From Armatimonadota bacterium (GTDB lineage: Bacteria > Armatimonadota > HRBIN16): DNA of 64,000 nucleotides. The notes beneath the pieces were generated by a model. That model made no database searches, was not told the DNA's origin, and was given only the letters and a program-made list of their open reading frames with translations. The DNA is taken from NCBI GenBank assembly GCA_026003195.1, contig BPGU01000002.1:1133102-1197101 (forward strand), given 5' to 3'. This document shows positions 53,447 to 60,997 of this stretch, in pieces (position 1 is the first letter of the stretch; each line of letters begins with the position of its first letter). The position numbers were made by a program, and so were the translations under genes.

Positions 53447-54265
53447 TTACTCCATCGAGAAAGTGAAGTAGCGCTCGTAGTACACGGTCTGTCCGTTCTC
53501 GACGGTGGTCGCCAGATAGCGCTCCGGGTTGCGCTTGATGTTCTTGGCGTGACCATCCAGGAAGGTGAAGTTCGCACCGTCCTGGTGGATCTTCTGTGAT
53601 TCGCAACCGATGGAGATGACCACGTAGGTGGGTCCTTTATCCAGGAAGGTAATGCCGTCGCCGATCAAGATGGTCTCCGCCGGTCGCTTGATTTCGGGCA
53701 TGTAGCGGGTCAGTCCACCGCTTGCAGCGGGGTAACACAGGCTGCCCGGGAAGTGATAGTAGGGGTTCTCCGGAGTGCCCGCGCCACCACGCGACGCCAT
53801 CTGGAACACGATGCCATAGTGCGCGAAGACTTGAGTGGGCGGCCAGTAAGCGTCCATTTCGCCCGGGTAGCAGTCAGGCATGTTCACGCCTTCCATGTAC
53901 CTCTCCGCGCTCCACGAGGGACATCGGTGCAAGCCAGCAGGCTGTCCGCCGACGGTGTAAGTGCGTCCCGCATCGGGCGGCACCAGAGTACTTTTCACGT
54001 ACGGATGAAGCAGACCGAACCAGAACCGCTCGTTCAGGGGCTGCCCCGCATACTCACGCATCTTGAACCACGGCACGATGGCTTCATCGTAGTCCTGAGC
54101 GTACATCAGTATCGCCGTGCCGAATTGCTTGGAGTTGGACAGACACGACGACTTACGAGCTGCCTCTCGCGCCTGCGAGAAGACAGGGAACAGGATTGCT
54201 GCCAGTATCGCGATAATCGCTATCACGACCAGCAGCTCAATGAGCGTAAAAGCACGTCGTTTCAT
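53447..54265 (-). CDS. Prepilin-like protein with H-x9-DG C-terminal motif (second copy)
   Basis: A 272-residue paralogue of the gene at 49030. MKRRA precedes [20 protein letters not shown], the conserved [20 protein letters not shown] follows, and [18 protein letters not shown] carries the H-x9-DG motif. I use ATG 54265 for the prepilin leader; the longer frame to 54331 adds an unneeded 22 residues. Two tiny genes sharing a tail motif follow within 4 and 55 bp. The IS element is inserted 196 bp upstream of the start. Confidence 0.93.
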   Translation of the reverse strand: MKRRAFTLIELLVVIAIIAILAAILFPVFSQAREAARKSSCLSNSKQFGTAILMYAQDYDEAIVPWFKMREYAGQPLNERFWFGLLHPYVKSTLVPPDAGRTYTVGGQPAGLHRCPSWSAERYMEGVNMPDCYPGEMDAYWPPTQVFAHYGIVFQMASRGGAGTPENPYYHFPGSLCYPAASGGLTRYMPEIKRPAETILIGDGITFLDKGPTYVVISIGCESQKIHQDGANFTFLDGHAKNIKRNPERYLATTVENGQTVYYERYFTFSME

Positions 54266-54461
54266 TGAACCTTTCACCCTCCTGACCTTGGATGTGATGA
54301 GTATGTCAAACGCCCGAAAGGCGTGAGACATCCGGCATACGTATTCGGGAAAGACTATACCCGTACCGCTCCCTTTCCCTGCAATTGCTGTAGCACAGCT
54401 TTTGAAACAATATAACCACCTATTACTTTACGACCTGCTTCCAATTTTGTCAATAGTTCAC

Positions 54462-55485
54462 GAGGCTGTTCGAAAAATCGGTGAGTATCGGGTATAAAAC
54501 ATACTATGAAACACACACACTTCAGACAAACTACCCTCGCCACCATACGGGTACGCACCATTTACAGCCTTGTCCTGCGCTTTTGCCAACTCCACCCTCT
54601 CCCCAAACGACGCGGACGACCCTGCAAATACTCCGAAGCCCTCATCCTCACCCTCTGGCTGCTTGCCGTGCGCGAAAACGCCTCCTACCGACGCCTGCTT
54701 TTTGCGCTTGCCCCCGAAATCCTGCCCGACCACCCCCTGCCTGCCTTAGGCACGCTCGCCTACCGCTTGCAGCATCTTGCAGACAAACGCCTGCAACAAC
54801 TGCTCCATTGGCTTGCCCAGCAGGGCATGGCGTCAGAGACACTGACCTGTGAAACGCCGTGTGTGTTTGTGGATGGCACGGGCGTGGGATATGCCTCGCC
54901 GTTTTTCGCGCAGTATTTGCGAGGGGCACAGATACGTCAGCAGCGTTCGCATGTGAAGGTGGTGGCGTTGGTGTATTGGCAGGGGGGTCGGGCGTGGGTG
55001 ATAGGGTTATCGTGTGGGGCGGCGTATGCGGATGAGGGGCGGCTGTTGGGGGAGTGGGTGGAGCGGTATGGTCGTGGTGGGTTGGGGTCTGGCACTTTGT
55101 TGGTGGGAGACAGGTTGTATGGGTATCGGGCGCGATTGTTGAAGCAGTTGGAGGAGGCGGGTTGGTTGCCTGTGGCGCGTGTGGAGGCAGGGTTGCATCA
55201 GCAGGTGCGTGCGGATGCGCGGTTGCGTGCGCGTTTGCGTGCGGAGGTGTATGGTTGGGCGTTGGGGGAGCGTTATCGGATAGAGCAGGTGTTTGGGAGC
55301 GTGAAGAGTGCGTATGGGAGCGTGTGGCGAGCGCGTTCGTGGGAAGGTGCACGGGTATGGGTGTGGGGGATGTTTGTGCTATGGAACATGGTGGGTTTGG
55401 TGCGTGTGCTTGGAGATGGTTCTGATGGTTTTATTGTATGTTGTGTGTGGGTGAGGGGGGTCTGGGTGATTTTTCGAACAGCCTC
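54462..55485 (+). mobile_element. Insertion sequence with 18-bp inverted ends and 9-bp target duplication
   Basis: GAGGCTGTTCGAAAAATC at 54462-54479 reappears as its reverse complement at 55468-55485. The bases just outside, ATAGTTCAC at 54453-54461 and ATAGTTCAC at 55486-55494, are identical, a 9-bp target-site duplication. The element is 1024 bp and holds one transposase gene. Perfect ends and an intact duplication indicate a recent insertion. The family looks like IS4/IS5-type DDE, not resolved further. Confidence 0.93.
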
Positions 55486-55489
55486 ATAG
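54506..55489 (+). CDS. DDE transposase of the insertion sequence
   Basis: A 327-residue transposase. The likely catalytic acids are Asp123 (FVDGTG), Asp202 (VGDRLYGY) and Glu260 (RIEQVFGSVKSAYG). The frame runs through the right inverted repeat and stops at TAG 55487-55489, two bases outside the element, so the stop comes from target DNA. Base use is striking: the first third is C-rich on this strand, the rest G/T-rich. It starts at ATG 54506 with no clear ribosome site. Confidence 0.88.
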   Translation: MKHTHFRQTTLATIRVRTIYSLVLRFCQLHPLPKRRGRPCKYSEALILTLWLLAVRENASYRRLLFALAPEILPDHPLPALGTLAYRLQHLADKRLQQLLHWLAQQGMASETLTCETPCVFVDGTGVGYASPFFAQYLRGAQIRQQRSHVKVVALVYWQGGRAWVIGLSCGAAYADEGRLLGEWVERYGRGGLGSGTLLVGDRLYGYRARLLKQLEEAGWLPVARVEAGLHQQVRADARLRARLRAEVYGWALGERYRIEQVFGSVKSAYGSVWRARSWEGARVWVWGMFVLWNMVGLVRVLGDGSDGFIVCCVWVRGVWVIFRTAS

Positions 55490-55635
55490 TTCACAGGGGA
55501 TTTTCAGCGATTTTCCCGTATTTTTTCGGAGATAAAAGAGGACAACCGGGCACGGGGCTGAGTACTATGCGCTTCTCTATCGGGGACGCGCCTTGCCCGC
55601 AAAACCGGTAAACCTTCGTCCGAGACGTTCCCTGT

Positions 55636-55718
55636 GTCATTGCGAGAGGGCTTCCGCCCCCGAAGCAACCTCCCCTGTGCGCAGGGGATTGCTTCGCCGC
55701 TTCGCGGCTCGCAATGAC
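55636..55718. repeat. Dispersed palindromic repeat, family 1 copy b
   Basis: GTCATTGCGAG opens and CTCGCAATGAC closes a near-perfect hairpin, with inner arms CGAAGCAACCTCCCC and GGGGATTGCTTCG. It is the same family as 4560-4643. It lies between the IS element and the 3' end of the dockerin gene. The rest of the 275-bp gap shows nothing else. Confidence 0.82.
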
Positions 55719-55769
55719 ACTACGATGTTCCTCGATGCTGGGAGAACCTCTATCACCGAGAGAGAACAG

Positions 55770-56957
55770 CTACTCGTCGCCAATCGCGCCGAAGTTGCGC
55801 ACCAGGATGCCGAAGTCGAACAGGGTCACCTCTTCGTCTCCGTCTAGGTCGGCATCGGGGTTCCAGTTTGCATCACCAGGGATACTGCCAAAGGCTGCCA
55901 CCAGCGCGCCGAAATCAAACAGGCTCACCTCGTTGTCGCCATCGATGTCGCCGTTGGTCAGCGCCACGTCCACGCCTGCAACGTCTGTGGTGGAAACGGT
56001 AACCGGTACCACCACGCGCAGCCAGTGGCTGGCTTTGAAAGCGATTTCATACTCCCCGGGCTCGACGTCACTGAGAGTGTAACCTCCTTCGCTGTTCAGG
56101 CTCACGCTCTCCGAACGCACCACCATGCCTCCCTGGCGCAGTTCGACGTCCACGGGCACCTGCGTGATGTCACCGCCAAAATCACTCAGCGTGACGGTAC
56201 CGCTCACCGAGAATCCTGGCGGTAAAATATGGTGGAGCACGCCGATGTACACAATGTCCGCGTCGAATCGGGATAATGGATAGGGCTGGCTGGGAGTATC
56301 GGAGGTCGGTCCCTGCACGGGAACATAGCCGCTCCCGCCGCCAAGGATGACGTTGCCCTGCCCGCTGCTGTCGTCCACGCGGTCAGCATCTATCAGGTTG
56401 GCAATCAGGATGGCGTCGATACTCTCGTTCTCGCCCACACCGAAATCATCTAGATTGAACGCCGTCGCAAACACCAGATAGTTCGCCGTAAAGGTGTTGG
56501 CGAACTCATAGCGCCACTGGCTGAACTCCGTAGAGCCCTTCTTGCGCACCGCCACCATGAAGCCTTCAGGTGCACCCGGCGAACCGACCTCGTACACCAC
56601 GAAGTCTTCCCCCGGGCGGTTGGGCAAGCGCATGCCATCCCAGTCCACCAGCATGATCTTTCGCGCAACGGCGTTGCCCAGCTCCACAAAGCGAGGGTTG
56701 CCTGCAGGGCTGGTGCCGCTCATGATCCAGCCGAGTGTCTTCGTGCGGTCGAAGTCGGTGTCTTTCAGAAACTCGGAATCGTAGAAACTGAAGCCGCTGA
56801 CCTCCGCAGGGTCTACGGGCAATACGCGCTTCACTCCATCGGTGATGTCCCACGCATACCCGCCAACGCTGTAGGTCTGGGCGTTCGCCAGAAGAGCCGC
56901 CAGTACCAGACAGGCTGTGATCGCCACAGACAGAACCTTGACTCGCAGAGAATGCAT
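55770..56957 (-). CDS. Secreted protein with C-terminal dockerin-type repeats
   Basis: A 395-residue exported protein. ATG 56957 has AAAGGAGG 9 nt upstream and starts a signal peptide (VLSVAITACLVLAALLANAQ). The middle part is a beta-rich carbohydrate-like domain, then a carboxypeptidase-regulatory-like Ig segment (SVSGTVTLSDFGGDITQVPV, SEGGYTLSDVEPGEYEIAFK). The end has two calcium-binding repeats, GDIDGDNEVSLFDFGALVAA and ADLDGDEEVTLFDFGILVRN, of dockerin type I pattern. Outside cellulosomes such repeats attach proteins to the surface or simply bind calcium. Function unknown. Confidence 0.82.
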   Translation of the reverse strand: MHSLRVKVLSVAITACLVLAALLANAQTYSVGGYAWDITDGVKRVLPVDPAEVSGFSFYDSEFLKDTDFDRTKTLGWIMSGTSPAGNPRFVELGNAVARKIMLVDWDGMRLPNRPGEDFVVYEVGSPGAPEGFMVAVRKKGSTEFSQWRYEFANTFTANYLVFATAFNLDDFGVGENESIDAILIANLIDADRVDDSSGQGNVILGGGSGYVPVQGPTSDTPSQPYPLSRFDADIVYIGVLHHILPPGFSVSGTVTLSDFGGDITQVPVDVELRQGGMVVRSESVSLNSEGGYTLSDVEPGEYEIAFKASHWLRVVVPVTVSTTDVAGVDVALTNGDIDGDNEVSLFDFGALVAAFGSIPGDANWNPDADLDGDEEVTLFDFGILVRNFGAIGDE

Positions 56958-57004
56958 ACCAGATAACCTCCTTTCCGTTTTTCTGAACACATTGGAATCT
57001 GTCC

Positions 57005-57034
57005 ATTATACTGAATATGCATAAATCGTGCCAA
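57005..57034 (-). promoter_or_regulatory. Promoter of dockerin protein gene, TTGGCA-N18-TATAAT
   Basis: On the minus strand TTGGCA (57034-57029) and TATAAT (57010-57005) are separated by 18 bp, about 48 bp before the start codon. Confidence 0.65.
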
Positions 57035-57109
57035 AACCCTGCGTTTTGCGGAAATCCGCACGAAAATCGGTAGGAGTAAGGTGTTTTAAAGAGGAAATAC
57101 TTTGGCTTG

Positions 57110-58327
57110 CTATATACTCTTCGCCCGCCCGCTCTGAAGCAACCGTTTGCAGATGGCGTCCAGCAAATAGCGTGCCACCTCGCGCTTGCTCATGAGAGGA
57201 AGAGCCTCTTGGGTGCCGTCCGCCCACAGCAAGGTCACCCGATTGGTGTCGGTGCGAAAGCCGGAGCCTTGCTGCGAGACATCGTTCGCCACAATCAGGT
57301 CCAGATGCTTCTCTCGCAGCTTCGCCTGCGCATTCTCCAGCAGATCCTGCGTCTCCGCTGCAAAGCCCACCAGGATGTGCTTGTCCTTACGCTTGCCCAG
57401 GGTACGCAGGATGTCCGGGTTGGGCACCAGACGAATCGTCCATTCCTGTTCGCCTTTCTTGCGCTTGCCCTGCCACACTTCGGCAGGGCGATAGTCACTG
57501 ACGGCGGCGGTGGCGATGACGACATCCACCTCGTCATACACCTGCAGGCAGGCATCCAGCATTTGCTGTGCGGTACGCACACGCACCACATTTGCGCCCG
57601 CAGGAGGTTCCAGCAGGGTGGGTCCCGTTACCAGAGTCACCTCTGCCCCCTGCCGAACCGCCTCCTCGGCAATCGCATAGCCCATTTTGCCCGAAGAGGG
57701 ATTGGAGATATGGCGCACTGCATCTATCGGCTCTTCCGTTGGTCCCGCAGTGACCAGAATGTGCACGCCGCGCAGGGGAGGGTTCAGTACCGCCTCCACC
57801 GTCGCGAGAATGGTGGGCGTATCCGCTAATTTGCCTGCTCCCACGTCTCCACAGGCGAGCATCCCTTCGGCAGGGTACACAAAGGTGACACCCCGCTCTT
57901 CCAGTACCTTCACGTTGCGCTGGGTGGCTGGGTGCTGCCACATGACGGTGTTCATCGCGGGGGCAATCACTATTTTCGCCTGTGTCGCCAGCGCCAGGGT
58001 GCTCAGCAAATCGTCGGCGATGCCCACTGCCAGCTTCGCCAGGATGTTGGCGGTAGCAGGAGCTATCAGCAGCACATCCGCCCGCTTTGCCAGATGAATG
58101 TGCGCGATTTGTCGCTCCTCAGGCTCATCAAACAGGTCAGTCAACACCGGGCGGCGGGTAACGGCGCGAAAGGTGACCTCGGTGATGAAGCGACGGGCGT
58201 GCTCTGTGAGCACCACATCTACTTCTGCTCCCGCCTGCGTGAGCTTGGAAGCGATATCCGCCGCCTTGTACGCCGCGATACTGCCCGTGACGCCCAGCAG
58301 GATATGTTTGCCTTCAAAGACCGACAT
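57110..58327 (-). CDS. coaBC: Bifunctional phosphopantothenoylcysteine decarboxylase/synthetase
   Basis: A 405-residue CoA-biosynthesis enzyme. The N-terminal flavoprotein domain (CoaC) has VTGSIAAYKAADIASKL, the catalytic His in AHIHLAKRAD and PAMNTVMW; the Cys loop is GMLACGDVGAGKLA. The C-terminal synthetase (CoaB) has VTAGPTEEPIDAVRHISNPS then SGKMG and ATAAVSDYRP. It follows gmk by 3 bp. In many genomes rpoZ lies between gmk and coaBC; here it does not. Confidence 0.96.
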   Translation of the reverse strand: MSVFEGKHILLGVTGSIAAYKAADIASKLTQAGAEVDVVLTEHARRFITEVTFRAVTRRPVLTDLFDEPEERQIAHIHLAKRADVLLIAPATANILAKLAVGIADDLLSTLALATQAKIVIAPAMNTVMWQHPATQRNVKVLEERGVTFVYPAEGMLACGDVGAGKLADTPTILATVEAVLNPPLRGVHILVTAGPTEEPIDAVRHISNPSSGKMGYAIAEEAVRQGAEVTLVTGPTLLEPPAGANVVRVRTAQQMLDACLQVYDEVDVVIATAAVSDYRPAEVWQGKRKKGEQEWTIRLVPNPDILRTLGKRKDKHILVGFAAETQDLLENAQAKLREKHLDLIVANDVSQQGSGFRTDTNRVTLLWADGTQEALPLMSKREVARYLLDAICKRLLQSGRAKSI

Positions 58328-58330
58328 CTC

Positions 58331-58900
58331 TCACCTCTTCGGGATGCGCGCGCGCTCGGCGAGAAGAATACATCGCAACAGGTCTACCGCCTGCTCTAAG
58401 TCGTCGTTGGTAACCAGGTAATCATAATACGGCATTGCCTGCATCTCCTGCTCGGCAATGCGCAAGCGTTGCTCAATCTGTTCCGGCGTATCCGTGCCCC
58501 GCGCCATTAACCGCTGGCGCAACGCATCCATGCTGGGCGGTTGCACAAAGATAAGCACCGCTTCCGGGGCACGCTGGCGCACTTGTAAACCGCCCTGCAC
58601 CTCAATCTTCAGGATTACGTCCAGCCCCTTCGCCAGCCACTCCTCCACCAGATAGCGCGGGGTACCATAATATGCCTGATGATAGCGAGCGTACTCCAGA
58701 AACCTGTTGTCGGCAATCCATCGCTCGAACTCCTCCGGGGAGAGGAAGAGATAGTCCACCCCGTGCTGTTCTCCTTCGCGTGGGGGGCGCGTGGTGGCGG
58801 TCAGACACTTGACGACGCCGGGCACACGCTGCAGCAAGAGGTGCAGGAGGGTATCCTTTCCTACCCCGCTGGGACCGGACAATACAAAGAGCTTAGCCAT
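58331..58900 (-). CDS. gmk: Guanylate kinase
   Basis: A 189-residue kinase converting GMP to GDP. The P-loop is LSGPSGVGKDT, and TATTRPPREGEQHGVDYLFL and the lid ARGTDTPEQIEQRLRIAEQE are present. The start ATG 58900 has no ribosome site, and a TATACT -10 box ends only 6 nt before it, so the transcript may be leaderless. It heads the gmk-coaBC operon. Confidence 0.96.
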   Translation of the reverse strand: MAKLFVLSGPSGVGKDTLLHLLLQRVPGVVKCLTATTRPPREGEQHGVDYLFLSPEEFERWIADNRFLEYARYHQAYYGTPRYLVEEWLAKGLDVILKIEVQGGLQVRQRAPEAVLIFVQPPSMDALRQRLMARGTDTPEQIEQRLRIAEQEMQAMPYYDYLVTNDDLEQAVDLLRCILLAERARIPKR

Positions 58901-58906
58901 ATTTTC

Positions 58907-58912
58907 AGTATA
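58907..58912 (-). promoter_or_regulatory. -10 box of gmk promoter (leaderless candidate)
   Basis: TATACT on the minus strand, 6 nt upstream of the gmk ATG. If used, transcription would begin at or within the start codon. The -35 is not clear. Confidence 0.45.
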
Positions 58913-59299
58913 GCATAACTTTACGCCTGCCGCATCAACCCACCGCCTCCACGGCGAGACACCGCAGAGGAATGTTTCTCATAGCAGAGAAATGGTGTGG
59001 CGTGCATGAGCGCTCCAGGTAAACAGCGAAGAAGCTCCCTGAGCGTCTGCAGCTGAAGCCACGCCCTTTCAGGCGAAGCCAGCCTTCGCTGGCTAGGTAA
59101 GCCCTGCGCAGGCAGGGCTTGGTTTGAGAGGGAACGGCTTCAGCCGTGAAAGAGGTCAGCGGATCACTGCACTGGAGGCGGGGGAGATGGCTTCGCTCAC
59201 GCTCGCAAGGACACGCACTGGGGAGGGCGAGGCTCCTGCCGAGCCGTTTCTCGTGTCATCGACCGCCACTCCTCGTGGCAAACGAAGGAGGTGCTTACC
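58913..59299. other. Intergenic repeat-bearing region
   Basis: No gene. It holds short hairpins at about 59078-59121 (AGCCAGCCTTCGCTGGCT; AAGCCCTGCGCAGGCAGGGC) and the repeat at 59184-59257. A ribosome site AAGGAGG lies at the right end before the 59300 gene; no convincing promoter for that gene was found. Confidence 0.6.
59184..59257 (-). repeat. Dispersed repeat, family 2 copy b
   Basis: Its reverse complement (GACACGAGAAACGGCTCGGC and so on to GAAGCCATCTC) aligns with 16481-16552 over the whole length with a few small gaps. It ends about 40 bp before the next gene. Confidence 0.7.
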
Positions 59300-60955
59300 A
59301 TGCGCTATTTGCTCATGTTACTTATTCTTCTCGGATGGAGTAGTTCTGCACTCGCGCAGGGCTACCGTGACCGCTGGGTGTGGATTTTCGGCTGGGGGCT
59401 GAACCGCGACGAGGATGTCACGCAAATCATCACTGTGCTGGAAGAGGCAGCGAAACACGGCTACAACGGTGCAGTGCTCTCAGCGAATCTGGATGCGCTC
59501 TGCAAACAACCGCCAGAGTACTTTCGCCGCTTGCAGCGGGTGAAGCAAACCTGCGAGCGACTGAAGCTGGAAATCATTCCCTCCATCTTCTCGGTGGGCT
59601 ACGGAGGCGGTGTGCTGTGGCATGACCGCCACCTGGCGGAGGGGATGCCCGTCAGGGACGCGCTCTTCGTGGTGCAGGGCAACGAAGCGAGACATGTGCC
59701 CGACCCACCTGTTTCCATCGTGAACGGCGGTTTTGAGGAGTTCGAAGGCAACCGCATGAAGGCGTTCGGCTTCCACGACGAGCCGGGGGTAGTGTCCTTT
59801 CCCGACACACAGGTGGTACATAGCGGTAGAGCCTCCTTGCGTTTGGAGAACTTCCGCGCTCAGCCTGCTGGCAACGCTCGCGTGATGCAGGAGGTGCGGG
59901 TACATCCCTATCGCTGCTACCGCATGAGCGTGTGGGTGAAAACCGAGGGGCTGCGCCCGCGCTCGAACCTGCGCTTGCTGGTGCTGGCAGGCAACCGTGA
60001 TCTGGCACCGCGCAGTTTCGACGTGCCTGAAACGTCCGATTGGCGCAAGCTCACCATCACCTTCAACAGCATGGCGAACGAGAAGGTGCTGGTGTATGTG
60101 GGCGTCTGGGGTGGGCAGTCCGGCAAGTTCTGGGTGGATGACTGGACGTTGGAAGAGGTCGGGCCGCTCAACGTATTGCGCCGTCCGGGCACGCCGGTCA
60201 CCGTCAGGAGTGAAGACGGCTCCGTAACCTACGAAGAGGGCAGGGACTATGCGCCTCTGGTGGACCCCGATTTCTCCTTCTGGAACGTCGACCGCCCCGC
60301 TCCACCCTTAAAACTGTTACCCGGCAGTCGAATCCGCGATGGGCAGCGATTGCGTGTCAGCTGGTACCACCCGATGGTTATCTACGAGAGCCAGGTGACC
60401 GTATGCATGGCGGAACCCGCACTGTACGACATCTATGAGCACGAAGCGAAACTGCTGTGGGAGCACCTGAAGTTCCAGAAGGTGATCCTGAGCATGGATG
60501 AGGTGCGCATGGGTGGCACTTGCGCTGCTTGTGCGGGCAAAGATATGGCGAAACTGCTGGGCGAATGCGTGACGAAGCAGGCACAGATTCTGCGCAAGAT
60601 AAACCCCAGGGTGCAGGTGTACGTATGGTCAGACATGTTTGACCCGAACCACAACGCCCACGGCAACTACTACCTTGTGCAGGGCGACTTCACCGGCTCC
60701 TGGAAGTATATCCCGAAAGACACGGTGATCGCCGTGTGGGGTGGTGCACCGCGGGCAGAGAGTTTGAACTTCTTTGCCAGAGAGGGCTTCCGCACCCTCA
60801 TCGCCTGTTACTACGACGCCCCCAACCTGGACGAGGTGAAAGGCTGGCACGAGCTCGCCCAGAAGACAAAGGGGGTCACCGGTTTCATGTACACCACCTG
60901 GGAGCGCAAATATGAGCTGGTGGGAGCGTTTGGGAAGCTGCTTTGGGGAAAGTGA
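59300..60955 (+). CDS. Secreted glycosidase-like protein with inserted carbohydrate-binding domain
   Basis: A 551-residue exported protein. ATG 59300 has AAGGAGGTG 6-7 nt upstream and starts a signal peptide (MRYLLMLLILLGWSSSALAQ). A TIM-barrel-like opening (WVWIFGWGLNRDEDVTQIIT) is interrupted at about residues 130-290 by a CBM-like beta domain (IVNGGFEEFEGNRMKAFGFH, HSGRASLRLENF, FWVDDWTLEEVG). The barrel then resumes, with VILSMDEVRMGG as a possible catalytic Asp-Glu pair like that of GH20. I cannot place it in a GH family. It ends at the start of the next gene. Confidence 0.7.
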   Translation: MRYLLMLLILLGWSSSALAQGYRDRWVWIFGWGLNRDEDVTQIITVLEEAAKHGYNGAVLSANLDALCKQPPEYFRRLQRVKQTCERLKLEIIPSIFSVGYGGGVLWHDRHLAEGMPVRDALFVVQGNEARHVPDPPVSIVNGGFEEFEGNRMKAFGFHDEPGVVSFPDTQVVHSGRASLRLENFRAQPAGNARVMQEVRVHPYRCYRMSVWVKTEGLRPRSNLRLLVLAGNRDLAPRSFDVPETSDWRKLTITFNSMANEKVLVYVGVWGGQSGKFWVDDWTLEEVGPLNVLRRPGTPVTVRSEDGSVTYEEGRDYAPLVDPDFSFWNVDRPAPPLKLLPGSRIRDGQRLRVSWYHPMVIYESQVTVCMAEPALYDIYEHEAKLLWEHLKFQKVILSMDEVRMGGTCAACAGKDMAKLLGECVTKQAQILRKINPRVQVYVWSDMFDPNHNAHGNYYLVQGDFTGSWKYIPKDTVIAVWGGAPRAESLNFFAREGFRTLIACYYDAPNLDEVKGWHELAQKTKGVTGFMYTTWERKYELVGAFGKLLWGK

Positions 60956-60997
60956 GTGACGCGGAATGTGGCGAAATCCAGATGGGGGGTGAACCTC

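Noticed and set aside
59075..59121. CRISPR-like short palindromes
   Set aside because: Only two different hairpins with no regular spacer spacing and no cas genes in the window.
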